In this document: piece by piece, positions 1 to 9,392 of the stretch | Layout: each line of letters starts with the position of its first letter | Position numbering within the stretch: the stretch's first letter is position 1 | Assembly: GCA_022579005.1 (NCBI GenBank) | Contig: MU401473.1 | Coordinates: 62,001 to 126,000 of the forward strand | Length of the DNA: 64,000 nucleotides | DNA from: Poronia punctata | Lineage: Eukaryota > Ascomycota > Sordariomycetes > Xylariales > Xylariaceae | Direction: 5' to 3' | Position numbers and translations under genes: made by a program | The notes under the pieces: generated by a model | Told to the model about the DNA's origin: nothing | The model's database searches: none | Seen by the model: only the letters and a program-made list of their open reading frames with translations

Positions 1-20
1 ATGACTGGTGAAAAAAACAG

Positions 21-1524
21 ATCACAGGGACAGCGGGTGGCGTATTTATTCTTTTATGTAAGTCTACCATGTCCATTATGATAACTGCCATCCTTCCCAG
101 GAGGTTGTGAGTTGTCGCGTATGTCACCGGCTAACTCGTCTCCTACAGTATTTGATAATGGACTCGGCAAACATTATGCCGATATAGGAAAGGAAAATCA
201 GAGGATGTTTCAAAAGGTGAGACTCTTTGATACATGTCCAACTTCACATACCTGTAGGCACGAATACCTAGGCAAAAGGGAACTAACCGTGACCGACAAA
301 ACATCAGAAATACTACGTCGCATTACTGGCCTACACAATATCGACAGCGCTAATGAAGCTCTGCCTATTATCTCAATATCTCCGCCTATTCGCCGACGAC
401 ATGCGGACGCGCAGGTTATGTTGGTTCTTTATTGCTCTAACCAGTGTATGGGGTCTCGCCTTTTCCGTCATCGCTCTGGTACCGTGTGTACCCATCGTCA
501 GTTTCTGGGACTGGGCCGACACGACAGCTCGATGTTACGGTTTCGGGTCGCGTGTGCCGGCCGAGATAAGCAGTACATACGGCGCCCATGTCACGACCAA
601 CGTCTTGCTCGACCTCATCGTCCTTGCCATACCGATACCGCATTATTTCAAGACTTTTAAGGAGAAGAGGCAACGGGTCGGCTTCACTCTTATGATTCTA
701 CTGGGTATATTGTAAGTCTTGGTGAATCCTACAATCTGCGACTAAGAGGAAGAATGTAAAAGGTTGGATGAAAAGGGGGACTTGAACATGACACATACTA
801 ACACGACTTTTCCAGAGTCAACCTGGTCAGCATATGGCGTCTACACGTCATAATCCGCACCCGAGCCGCAACCTGGCCCGTCCCCGACCCAACCTTTTAC
901 GGACCCCAGTCCTTCGTCCTCGCCGTCCTCGAAGTCGACCTAGCCTCAATCGTGGCCTCGGTCCCGGTATTCTGGCCCATGCTGACCCAGAACTGGGGCA
1001 AAATCTTCGTCACGCAAGAAGTCCACGTAACGCGCCATCACCGCCGCCTATCCGGCGAAGACAACTTCGAGCTCCACGCCACCAATTCCTCCTCCCGATC
1101 CCCCAGCCGCGCAACAAGCGACGGCGGAAGCCTGAAGCTCGTCATCCAAGACACGGAAGGTCAAGACCGCGGTCGACGATCAGAGAGTAAATCGCGAAGT
1201 CGTAGCCAGAGTCGCGCGCCGGAGAAGAAAAGATACGACATGAGCGATCCGTATATTCGCGAACGGGTATATCCCCTCGATGGCGGGAACATGATCATGT
1301 CGGAGGCGCAGGTGATTTCCGAAGGGGCGCAAGGGTTTGAGCGGAATTATAGGGAACATTTCAGTCCCGGGGTTTCTTTATCTCAACCTGCTTCGATGGA
1401 TAAACTTGATGGGGCGGCTGCTGCTGCTTCTGCTGCGGCGGCGAGGATGAGTACTGATCATAATAGGGATCGGTCGTGGAGTATTTCTATATCGAGGAAA
1501 TCTTCACAGAGGTTTCTGAATTGA
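21..1524 (+). CDS. Rhodopsin-domain (PTH11/SAT5-like) integral membrane protein, 5' truncated
   Basis: This is the 3' part of a multi-pass membrane protein of the large fungal rhodopsin-domain family (PTH11-related receptors and orphans). Exons I can join in frame are 149-216, 308-711 and 816-1524. A probable 37-nt exon lies at 21-57, and earlier exons lie off the window. The introns (58-148, 217-307, 712-815) have GTAAGT/GTGAGA donors and CAG acceptors. Family hallmarks are the GLGKHYADI block between two membrane segments, the cysteine-containing loop after the VWGLAFSVIALVPC helix, and the LDLIVLAIPIPHYFKT helix with its following basic loop. After the last helix comes a long cytosolic tail, rich in Ser and Arg with a poly-Ala run, ending FLN. 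Nothing here shows a ligand. Family assignment is confident; the upstream exon boundary is tentative. Confidence 0.8.
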
Positions 1525-2422
1525 TTTTTTTCTTTTTCTTTTTCAATCAAGCGAACAGACGATCGAACGAAAATGGAGTGAGATATACGATAGGTTAGAT
1601 TTTGGGATATGGTTGGGTTGGGTAGGTTGTTTGTTTGTCTGTTGTACATAAAGTTATTATCTTGTATATACCCCTTATGCATTTACTCTTTGATAAAATC
1701 TCCAAAATACAAGAATGCCGCAGGGCTAATCAAACATTATCTTCTTACAAGGTGTCCCATCTCTGATTGTATTGAAAAGGAGAAAAGTAAGGTGAAATCA
1801 TCCAAGCTACACACCGTTGCGTAGGTAGCGGCATATTGGTAACGGTCTAGATTGCCTACGCAACAATTACAATATTATTGGACTCGATGTAAGAAAAAGT
1901 CTTTATTATTAGACAGTTATATCTGCACGAACACTGGCGAGGCCTTGGTCGTAGGCAATAGAAGGGCAGAGACGACTAACCTAGTCCTTATGCCGGTTGC
2001 GAAAACACCGTTGCCGAGGCCAAATACATATAAAAAGACAAAGCTAAAGCTTCAAGAACTGGCTCCGGGTTGCGAAGCCGAAATAAAGGACAGAGCAGAG
2101 ATTTCACATACCTAGGTAACTAAGCTTTCGGCTAGACAAATAGTAAAAGAAGATGAAAAACAACAGGTCGAATTTTACCATCGTAACTAGACCAGATGGT
2201 CTAAGTGGGCAGCCCGTTTTCTTGTTCTGGCGCGAGGTTGGAGAGAAATGGCATCAAACGTGTGTTGGAGTGGTATGAATCCCAAGTCAACGACTTCATC
2301 TCATCTCATCTCACGCTCTCTACTTGGACTTTACCTCACTCGGAAAACAAGAACAGAACGACAGAAGGATCACGGATAAGAGTGCAGATAAATATTTGAA
2401 TAGGTGATTCATATCCAATTCT
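1525..2422. other. Gene-free spacer
   Basis: No supported coding sequence. It holds the 3' flank of the membrane-protein gene and one clear inverted repeat at 1816-1864. Short open frames here lack splice signals and recognisable composition. Confidence 0.6.
1816..1864. repeat. Inverted repeat, 10-bp perfect arms
   Basis: GTTGCGTAGG (1816-1825) is repeated in inverse orientation as CCTACGCAAC (1855-1864) across a 29-nt spacer. Function unknown. Confidence 0.8.
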
Positions 2423-2797
2423 TCAATCCAACACAACACCCGTATAACTATCCAAGCATAAATTATGTTTCTGCTTGTCGTTGAGCATAAACTTCAACTC
2501 CACCCTTCCTTTCCCTTGACCTTGCCATTGTCCTTCACCACCACCCAGGCTGAACCGAGAGTCCTCCTTATCCAGGCCATGTTGCCCACCAGTGACCACC
2601 ACCCCGGCCTTGCCAGCAAGTGGCGTCCAACATCGTGGATTACCGGTCTCATCTGTCTCTGTGATGGGCCGGCCCCAAGGGGGACCCCCAATCACCAGGG
2701 AGAGACTCTCTCCGGTACTCATATCCGTTGTGGCCTCTGTGTCAGAGACCACGACAGGAGTTTGTTCCCCGGCAACAACCAGCTGAATAGACGCCAT
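2423..2797 (-). CDS. Hypothetical small protein (orphan array member)
   Basis: A single open frame of 124 codons opens with MASIQLVVAGEQTP at the first ATG (2797). It is the most downstream member of the minus-strand array. The segment around TGESLSLVIGG resembles the end of the gene at 8480-9216, where ESRRLPLVIE precedes an intron, so the two may be related. Upstream lies a CAA/GTT microsatellite. No known domain, signal peptide or membrane helix is visible. A small intron or an extra upstream exon cannot be excluded. The call rests on composition and on the company it keeps. Confidence 0.4.
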   Translation of the reverse strand: MASIQLVVAGEQTPVVVSDTEATTDMSTGESLSLVIGGPPWGRPITETDETGNPRCWTPLAGKAGVVVTGGQHGLDKEDSRFSLGGGEGQWQGQGKGRVELKFMLNDKQKHNLCLDSYTGVVLD

Positions 2798-2976
2798 CTC
2801 AACTCCGTACCACACAACAACAACAACAACAACAATAAGAGCAACAACAACAATATGTTAATTCCTGGGACATGATGATCAACAAGTACGCAGACGGAAG
2901 CACCAATCTGTTCGAACTTGTGGATGTCCTTCTCCTTCTTCTTCTTCTTTTTGTCCTTTCACTCGCTCCGTGGTAT

Positions 2977-3015
2977 TTATCATCAAACGAAGGGATCTCC
3001 TTCGTTTGATGATAA
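2977..3015. repeat. Perfect 39-bp palindrome, 17-bp arms, loop GATCT
   Basis: Arms TTATCATCAAACGAAGG (2977-2993) and its exact reverse complement (2999-3015) flank GATCT. It is the longest member of the GANCT-loop hairpin class that recurs through the array. Confidence 0.95.
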
Positions 3016-3141
3016 CGAGGAAAGAAAGAAACAAAACGAGAGATGATGGTTCTCTTCTCTCTGGGCTGTTTGTCAGGCGGCGTCGATGTGATACTTTTCC
3101 TCTTTTCTTTTTTCGTTACTTGGTGACTGGCAATATAGTAA

Positions 3142-3159
3142 CTAATGTATCGGGAGAGA

Positions 3160-3190
<31 letters not shown>

Positions 3191-3790
3191 GAGGAGGAAG
3201 ATCGAGGGAGAGAGGGCAACGGGAGAAGTGGGATGGATAGTGCCACTTCCACTCTTAAAAGGCGAGAAGGATTTACTCTTCGTTTTTTGAAGAGGATCCC
3301 GTGTGAGGAGGTGTTCGAGTGGACATTCTCCTCATCGTTGGACATGTCTGTCCATGCCGGATGAAGGCCATACTTGAGATGGTCCGGGCCGGGGCAGAAC
3401 GTGCTCTTGTTCTCCAATTTGGTCGGTGTCGAGATGGGAGATGATAAGTGGGAACTCCACTACCATACAGTTGGTGGAGGAGGAGAAGGGAAGAATACTT
3501 TACTCTTCGTGTTGGGAGAAGAGTGCGATAAGAGGAGAGAATCGGTCCAGATCGTACCAACAGCTCACGCCCGAGCTCCTGTAGGCCTTGGCCTCGTCTT
3601 GCAGAGTGACATCGTTCAGCTTGGGCACGATATGATCCCATGGCAATTTCGATCGCCATTGAGGAAGTACTCTGCTTCTTGTTCAATATCTTCCTCGACC
3701 CCGATCAAAATAGTGGCGATTCCGTGTTTGAGGTCGCCGGCGTTTCTTTCTCGTCCTTCTCAAGATGGGGATCGTGGCTGTTGGTAGAGG
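3142..3790 (-). pseudogene. Unresolved orphan coding remnant(s), probably frameshifted or unspliced here
   Basis: Protein-like stretches lie on the minus strand in different frames. One runs about 3770-3640 (GDLKHGIATILIGVEEDIEQ). A second, in the +1 frame, runs about 3664-3500 (PWDHIVPKLNDVTLQDEAKA ... LIALFSQHEE) and ends in a TAA at 3502-3500. A third at about 3417-3280 contains GLHPAWTDMSNDEE and KKRRVNPSRL and could end at a GTAAAT donor. The first two abut with a one-base frame change near 3650 and no intron, which looks like a frameshift. Whether this is one broken gene or exons of two genes cannot be settled. No known domain is seen. The ACTCTTC/GAAGAGT hairpin (3502-3524) overlaps the stop codon. 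Confidence 0.35.
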
Positions 3791-3808
3791 ACAGAGAGGA
3801 AGGACAGT

Positions 3809-4213
3809 CTAAGAGGAGTGCACTACACGATTAAAAGGTTTGGCGATCACCACCACCACGCCAACCCCCATCATCCTCCTCTTCATCTCCAACGCACCCT
3901 GCGGCGGGCCTTGAAGGGTTGCATAATCAAAGATCAGTGGCGTTAACTGATCCCGATTCTCCGGGTTCACCTGCTCCATTAACCCTTCCTCATTCTTCCA
4001 CACCATCGTCGTCATCCTCCTCCACCTCCCGATGTTGCCAAACCCCGGGGGAACTCCCCAAGGTTTGGAGGAGGAGGAGGAGGAGGAGGAGGACTCGGGA
4101 GGGGGGCCCATCTCAGTCCTCCTGCTTGACTTGCCCAAACGGTATGAATGAGCAAAAGACCGCGAACCACCACCCGAATACAAAGAGAAAATAAAAGGCC
4201 GAACCGGATACAT
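3809..4213 (-). CDS. Hypothetical 134-residue protein (orphan array member)
   Basis: The open frame starts at ATG 4213 (MYPVRPFIFSLYSGGG) and ends at 3809 (...AKPFNRVVHSS). It has a serine run (about residues 40-50) encoded by a GGA/TCC microsatellite. It also has a GC-rich GVPPGFGN segment lying on a GAACT-loop palindrome (4038-4068). The more polar C-terminal half contains NPENRDQLTPLIFDYATL. About 220 bp of its 5' half is duplicated upstream (4268-4490), where the same frame is broken by indels. No family is recognised. Coding status is likely but not proven; splicing to neighbouring exons is possible. Confidence 0.4.
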   Translation of the reverse strand: MYPVRPFIFSLYSGGGSRSFAHSYRLGKSSRRTEMGPPPESSSSSSSSSKPWGVPPGFGNIGRWRRMTTMVWKNEEGLMEQVNPENRDQLTPLIFDYATLQGPPQGALEMKRRMMGVGVVVVIAKPFNRVVHSS

Positions 4214-4490
4214 CAACAGTCAATCAAACTGCTCAACATTGAAATCCACACCGCTGTTCCAACTTCCAACCCTCCTTCTTCCACACCGTTCGTGTTCCTC
4301 CTCCACCTCCCCATGTTGCTAGACCCCAGGGGAACTCCCCGAGGTCAGAAGTAGGAGTTGTAGGGGAGGAGGATCCATCTCAGTCGTGTTTGACTTGCTC
4401 AAAACGGGTTTGAATGAGCAAAAGGACGGGGGAACCACCACCCGAATACAAAGGGGAAGTAAAAGGCCCAACCGAGAGTCAGATCGTCGA
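3988..4490. repeat. Diverged direct duplication of about 220 bp
   Basis: The block at about 3988-4208 recurs at about 4268-4490. Shared landmarks are TTCTTCCACACC, CCTCCACCTCCC, GATGTTGCCAAACCCC versus CATGTTGCTAGACCCC, a GAACT-loop palindrome, CATCTCAGTC, GAATGAGCAAAAG (offset 266 bp) and CACCACCCGAATACAAA. The copies differ by substitutions and indels. Confidence 0.85.
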
Positions 4491-4570
4491 ACCCGACACC
4501 GAAATCCACGCCGCCGTTTACCTAGACAACGGATTGGTGCTTTTACATGTCGGCAAAAGCCACGGGGGTA

Positions 4571-4592
4571 TCACACACACACACACACACAC
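4571..4592. repeat. (CA)n microsatellite
   Basis: About eleven CA dinucleotides. A second (CA)n tract lies at about 9296-9318, between copies of the ATGACGCAGTT motif. Confidence 0.9.
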
Positions 4593-4926
4593 TGTCTCGG
4601 TGTTTGAAACAGGTTTGCCGACCGAGGGTGAGCCAGTGGGTAAATAGTCGAGAGGCCGAAGGAACTCTTCAACCCCGACTTCGATCTCGCCCACACGAAC
4701 ACTGTCCCCCACAGTCCAGTCCATCCGTCCGTCCGTCTCTCTCGGCTTTTGCGTCCTCTGCCAACTGCGTCATTGGACCGCACGAAACAAACCAAGCGAC
4801 CGACCGACCACCCGTCAAAGGAGCAGACTGCCTGGAAATTCACAATGTGTTCAGGTCCCTGAATAGTAATGACCCGTGAGGGCTCATCAGCACCCTCACG
4901 TCGCGCAATCGCGGCCTGCTCTGCGT

Positions 4927-5675
4927 CTACTGGGTAAAGTAGACAGCCGTCAAGATCCTATTTGGCCGGACCATGGGCAGGAATCCGCCAACCACAAACG
5001 TGCCAATGCGGCTTCTCTCTTGTAATCGGTGTCTTCCCTCGGGGGTAAAAAAGACGATTTTAGCAGCGCTCGTCAGGTGTTCCTCGTCATTCCGGGGCCG
5101 ATTAACCATGGTAGAGTATATTCTGCCGCTGGTGCCGCATGCTTGCAGAAGCATCGGATAGGTACAGTTAGGGGGTAGATTTGTCACCCACTGTTCTAAC
5201 CTACTGCACATGTTGGAGTGCAGCAGAATATGCCGGTAGAAATCTCCAACTGGCACACCTCCTCCTCTACCTCCGTATGCTGTGACGGTGCGGTGTTCCC
5301 ACTGTACATGTTGTAGTACAGTGTAGAGTCTTTTCCCGGTGGCGACAGCAAGACCGGTCAGGAACTGTGTTCTCTTTCCGACGAGCGCCCACCACCCCCA
5401 GGGCCCAACCGACCGACTGCCTAGGTTGGAGTAAAGTCGCCATTCAGCGGGTTTGTTGCTGAATGGTTACCGCCGCTTCTGACCGTGAACGAAAAACAAC
5501 AACAATGGCGAGGGGAAACCCCAGGACAGAGGTTCGGCGGGACCTCCGCCGAACAATATCCAGGCCCCGTGGCGGTGAAAATGGCACATGGAGAATCTCG
5601 ACCATCGGTGTGTTCGTCGACGAGGGCGAGGGGAAGGAAAGGACGTGGGTTCAGCGGGACCTCCGCCGAACTCAT
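4927..5675 (-). CDS. Two-exon orphan protein, 232 residues
   Basis: Exon 1 is 5675-5471 and exon 2 is 5420-4927, giving 699 nt in frame. The 50-nt intron has a GTAACC donor and a CTAG acceptor and splits a Gly codon. The start is the ATG in MSSAEVPLNPRPF. The N-terminal third carries two copies of SAEVP[PL]N, each encoded by a GACCT-loop palindrome, and a CCCF cysteine cluster. Exon 2 contains a hydrophobic FLTGLAVATG stretch, TVLQHVQWEHRTV (encoded by the palindrome at 5300-5323) and LLHSNMCSRLEQW (palindrome at 5201-5226). It ends ILTAVYFTQ. The intron itself contains another palindrome (5440-5466). No known family is recognised. QHVQW matches QHLQW in the gene at 7941-8375, so the two are probably related or share an inserted element. 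Confidence 0.6.
5201..5323. repeat. Two ATGTTG-loop palindromes
   Basis: At 5300-5323 the arms CACTGTAC and GTACAGTG are perfect with loop ATGTTGTA. At 5201-5226 the arms CTACTGCAC and GTGCAGCAG (one mismatch) enclose ATGTTGGA. Both lie in exon 2 of the 4927-5675 gene. Confidence 0.9.
5440..5466. repeat. Palindrome inside an intron
   Basis: CCATTCAGC and GCTGAATGG are perfect 9-bp arms around GGGTTTGTT. It lies wholly within the 50-nt intron of the 4927-5675 gene and could bring the splice sites together. Confidence 0.85.
5532..5671. repeat. Two GACCT-loop palindromes
   Basis: At 5532-5554, GTTCGGCGG-GACCT-CCGCCGAAC is perfect. At 5649-5671 the left arm reads GTTCAGCGG (one mismatch) with the same loop and right arm. 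Both are in exon 1 of the 4927-5675 gene in the same reading frame (SAEVPPN and SAEVPLN). Confidence 0.92.
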
Positions 5676-5950
5676 ACCTCTTGAAATTGCGCAGGTTGAA
5701 GCACAGTTAACTCATGCCACGCCGTGTCATCCCAGGAGGCTGCGAATCCGATAGTCATTCAGACCGTGTATAGGCTCCGTGGTGCGAAAGGGCACATGGA
5801 GAAGAGAATGCCGGGTATCTGGGCAAACAGCCCACACAACCTTTCGGTTTCCATCCTCCAACCACCATTGTTCCTGTACCCGTCACTGTTGTGTCACGGG
5901 ATCACACCGCGTCAGCGTCGTATGTGAGCCCTTTCCACTTGATGTCGGCT

Positions 5951-7507
5951 TCAATCAGAAGGCCAGACAAGGGACGGAACGGGACCAGACAAGACCAGAC
6001 CAGACCAGACCACTGTTGCGTGGTTGGATATGGGAAGAGATTCATCCTCCGAGTCGACAACGAAAGAGGGAAGACGAGAGGAGAGGAGAGGAGAGAAGAG
6101 AGGCGACCCGGGGTTAAAAAATCGGCCCCATTGGCGAGGATCTTCTTCCGTTTCTGGATCTTGGAGAGAGACGACAATCCTTCTTTGCACTCCCCCCTCT
6201 GGCTGTTGGCCAGAGGGTACAGGAGCGGGCGGCACCAGGATGGAGTATAGGCCAATCCTGGTATTTTCCAGTGCCGGGGTAGAACCGGAGGAGAACCACA
6301 AGGGACTGTTGTGTCCTTGTGGGGGGGAAGGGAGGGAAGGCACCACAAGTGTTTGGTTGTGGCGCATTCGGTGGTCGACTCGACTCGACTGACTGACGGG
6401 GTATCCGCCAGCCAGCAAGCGTCCTCGTGTTCCATGGTGCCATAAACGTACCACTGGCTTGTGTTGGCATCCTAACTATATGATCAGACTAAATGTCAGC
6501 ATGTTTTCGTCGATAGGGGTGAGGGGGGTTCTCTTCCAGTCTTTACTTACCTGCAAGGGTTTGGTGCAGTGGCCATTTACCGGCATGCCAAAGGTCTCTC
6601 TCTTCATCAGTCTCATCAAGAGCGACAAGGACGACAACACAGTCATCCATGCTTCCTCATCCCGAAACTGCACAAGACGGGTCGTGCCTTGTTGCTCTCT
6701 CCCACACTCCATCTCCCTACCCAAGAAAGCGGCCAGGCCGGCATTTTCCAGCAACTTGTTATCGTCTTTAGCAAGCAGCCAACTGACAATACGGAACAAA
6801 CGGGAAACCTCAGGCTCCACCACCCCACGAGAACACCATTGTAGTCGGCTCCCATGTTGCTGCAGAAGAGGACGGAAAGACAACTCCAATCTCTACATAG
6901 CCTAACCCAAGCAGGGTCTGGCGTAGAAATCGGTGTCATCTGTGCGCGCTTCGAGCGTCGCGAATCTGGCCAAGACTCAGCGCCGCTGCGTTTTCGCTTC
7001 TGGTTGGGACTTGATGGCGTTGAAGTGGCATAGTCGTGATGATGAGTCTGTAACAGCTGCGGATAGAGTAACTGTTGACTTCGCGGGGGAGGGGGATTTC
7101 TAATCAAGAACTCCGTCTCCGGGGTGAAAGAAGGGAAAGAGACCAAGGGAAGGATTCGTACTGGATCTTGTCGTCTTCAGCCATTCTTTGGTTGCAGGAC
7201 CTCTGCAACCAACCATAGACTCGTGAAAGATGCCCGGCCACTGCAGGAACTCTGCAGCGGCAGCAGGAACTCTGCGCCGGCCGACAGACGGAGACAAAGG
7301 CAAGATTCCATATTGAATCTTGCCGTCTCCATCCTCTGCTGCAGGAACTCTGCAACAGAGACCCCGACGGTCCCGACCCAGCCACTGCAGGAACTCTGCA
7401 GCGGCAACGGGGACGGGAGCACGTGGAGTTTTCGGACAGAGAGTGGTGATCTGTACGTTCAACGTGTATTGGCCGTGAGGGTACGTTGGTAGTCCAGAAG
7501 TTTCCAT
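5951..7507 (-). CDS. Multi-exon orphan protein (3' exons well resolved)
   Basis: Three consecutive exons join in frame: one ending at 6907 (PPPPRSQQL ... SPNQKRKRSG ... PDPAW), then 6859-6551 (103 codons, containing NKLLENAGLAAFLGRE), then 6475-5951 (175 codons including the TGA). The introns are 6906-6860 (47 nt, GTTAGG...CTGCAG) and 6550-6476 (75 nt, GTAAGT, GCTGAC branch, ATAG). The last exon is Pro/Gly rich, carries SGQQPEG on a perfect TGTTG-loop palindrome, and has EEDPRQWGRFFNPG. The first candidate ATG is at 7507 (METSGLPTYPHG). Its frame reads through repeated AEFLQ units on GANCT-loop palindromes, and its junction to the PPPPR exon is unresolved. The PPPPR exon resembles that of the gene at 10434-11529, indicating paralogy. 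No known domain. Confidence 0.55.
6195..6217. repeat. Perfect palindrome, loop TGTTG
   Basis: CCCTCTGGC-TGTTG-GCCAGAGGG, encoding SGQQPEG on the minus strand in the last exon of the 5951-7507 gene. Another perfect 8-bp inverted repeat (ACCAGGAT/ATCCTGGT) lies at 6234-6262. An imperfect CCACAAGG...CCTTGTGG hairpin lies at about 6294-6320. Confidence 0.9.
7188..7404. repeat. Cluster of GAACT/GACCT-loop palindromes
   Basis: TTGGTTGCAG-GACCT-CTGCAACCAA (7188-7212, perfect), CCACTGCAG-GAACT-CTGCAGCGG (7238-7260) and a weaker copy at about 7253-7275 come first. Then follow TCTGCTGCAG-GAACT-CTGCAACAGA (7335-7359) and CCACTGCAG-GAACT-CTGCAGCGG again (7382-7404). Stems differ between copies while pairing is largely kept and the 5-nt loop is nearly constant. 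Confidence 0.92.
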
Positions 7508-7759
7508 GATGGACGAGTGATTCTTCTTGGTGTCGTTCTCTCTTGCGGTGTAGAGACTAGAGAGTGAAGCAAGAAAAAATGAGACAAAAGTCGTGTCGGG
7601 GTTTTGTTTGAATGGACTTTGATGACTGTAGTTGTCGGGAAGAAGCTGGAAGAAGCTGTCGCTGAGGAGTTTCGCAGGGGGAACGAGTGGTGGGTTATTA
7701 CTGGTCCGGTTCTGACGAAGAGAAAAGAAAGGAGACCAGGTCTTATTAAAGTCGCCAGT

Positions 7760-7807
7760 GTTGACGACAAGTGTAGTTGACGACAAGTGTAGTTGACGAC
7801 AAGTGTA
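7760..7807. repeat. 16-bp tandem repeat, three perfect copies
   Basis: GTTGACGACAAGTGTA is repeated three times head to tail and followed by a partial copy. Confidence 0.95.
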
Positions 7808-7940
7808 GTTGTCGTAAGAGTTCGACGGGGGGGAGGTTGTTGCTCTGCCTGCAGAGGAAGATGGAAAGGGGACGGGATAGTAATGTTGTAAACTATCTCG
7901 AGACTTCTGAAACTTGAGTTTCAGGATCGGCCCGCGGCTG

Positions 7941-8375
7941 TTATGGGTTTGGCAAAATGGTGGTAGTCCAACCGCCAAAACCTGCTGGATCACCAGGCAT
8001 AAGAGGGATCGGTGCCCCAATCCAGAGCGGATCCGAATCCGCATCCTCGGCCTGGTTGACATTGGCGTCTGCCGGATTGCCCGGTCGCTGCAAGGGCAAC
8101 ACTGGGTACGCATTTAAGCGCCGACGTGATAGAGGACTATGGGGTTCCTCCCACCACGCCGGATCCGACATTGGCATCCTCGTTGACATGCTCTTGTCCT
8201 TTTCCCCTACGAGATCCCATTGAACTCTGGCATTCCGCCGTCATCGTTCGACAAGCTTGACCACCCACTGCAGATGTTGTACTGCAGTGGGGACACGGAC
8301 GAGGTCGCGAGTGGCGAATAAGTTATGCAGATGTTGCGTCTTCATCTGCATTTCAAGCCGCCTTTGTTCGGCCAT
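7941..8375 (-). CDS. Orphan protein, probably two exons
   Basis: The N-terminal coding stretch starts at ATG 8375 in a good context (MAEQRRLEMQMKTQHLHN) and reads into RVPTAVQHLQWVVKLVE before a TGA at about 8242. A second stretch, open from about 8226 and ending at 7941, contains SDPAWWEEPHSPLSRRR and NPADANVNQAEDADSDP and ends TTTILPNP. A CCAG acceptor at 8227 with an ATGACG branch-like sequence just upstream could start that exon, but I could not find a donor of matching phase, so the join is unresolved. Both QHL segments are encoded by palindromes (8265-8290, 8325-8351) in the same frame. PAW recurs in other array genes. No known family. Confidence 0.45.
8265..8351. repeat. Two perfect palindromes containing TGTTG
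   Basis: CCACTGCAG-ATGTTGTA-CTGCAGTGG (8265-8290) has the same 8-nt loop as the hairpin at 5300-5323 but a different stem. ATGCAGATG-TTGCGTCTT-CATCTGCAT lies at 8325-8351. Confidence 0.93.
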
Positions 8376-8479
8376 GTCACGCTCAACCACGGCCGCCACC
8401 CGTGAGGGCGACTAGGAAGAACTCGCTGCACTGCAGCCCTGTTGATGATGGCCGACTGGGACGGTGTTGCCGCAGTCAT

Positions 8480-9216
8480 CTAAGGGGTCCGCTCCATGTT
8501 GTATAAGGACAAGGGGCGGGGAGTAGGTCTATCCTGGTTTGAACAATCATCGTCAGCATTACTTTCAGTCCGAGAAAAACATCAAAGGGAGGGAGAGAGA
8601 AAGTAGAGAGAGTATGATGACTTACCTCGATGACCAAGGGAAGACGCCTTGATTCCGGACCACCAGACTCAGAGCAGATCGTAAGAGACACGCAAGCAGC
8701 GCCCGTCTCCAAGATCCCCCACGCCACTCCTACCACCACAACAACGACACCAACACAACACACCATGACGGGCAGGCCGTCTGGAGTATCACCTGGGTAG
8801 AGCAAGCAGCTCTGGCACCAGAGATGTCGCCCTCCAGACAGCCACCCGCCAACATAACCAACAACCACATTCTCAACCTCAACCTCGACCACAACCACAA
8901 AAGAAACACCACAATACAGAAAGACCAGGTCAACAACGCCTTCTCTTCCATCACAAGCCACCAATCCTCCATAATTCCTCAACGGCGGTGGTGGTATACC
9001 ACCGCCGCCCCCCCAAACACCCCCGTGCCCAGGAATAGCAACACCCGGACACGCCACGACACAACACAACACAACACAACACAGCCCGACCGAAGTCAAG
9101 AGCAACGACAAAACCAGAATGAAAAACCACAACACAACAACAACAACCACCATGAACAGCCCCCAACCCTCCCTCGGGGCCTCTATCCTCCTCGTCCTCT
9201 CTGCCAACTGCGTCAT
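8480..9216 (-). CDS. Orphan protein with hydrophobic segments; 3' exon resolved
   Basis: The 3' end is clear: a coding exon ends at 8626 (SESGGPESRRLPLVIE) with a GTAAGT donor. After a 92-nt intron (8625-8534, GCTGAC branch, CCAG acceptor) the last exon 8533-8480 adds DRPTPRPLSLYNMERTP and a TAG. Upstream the frame is open to an ATG at 9216 (MTQLAERTRR), giving 214 residues with very hydrophobic runs (V6LWFFILVLS and CCVGV5GVAWG). Much of that upstream stretch is GTT/GTG microsatellite and may be intron. The 9216 ATG sits in a motif repeated several times nearby, which could instead be a 3' splice site. Function unknown. Confidence 0.4.
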
Positions 9217-9392
9217 TGAGGACCCCCCAATCCACCTCATCTTTATCCTTCTCTTCTACTCTCTGCCAAACTGCGTCATTGAGGACCTCCCAAACACACA
9301 CACACACACACACACACCCACCCTTCCAATCCAGGGCACCTTTTCCTCCCCTCCTCCTCTTCTTCGTTACCGCGTCCTCTCTGCCAACTGCA

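Noticed and set aside
4547..4879. Plus-strand frame through the (CA)n tract
   Set aside because: Driven by the microsatellite; no coding-like sequence on either side in that frame.
7188..7404. CRISPR-like array
   Set aside because: The repeats are palindromes with irregular spacing in a fungal nuclear genome; there are no uniform spacers or cas genes.
7100..8113. Minus-strand 337-codon open frame as one protein
   Set aside because: It crosses a 16-bp tandem repeat and the end of the 7941-8375 gene in another frame. Only the part after ATG 7507 has coding character, so I kept that part.
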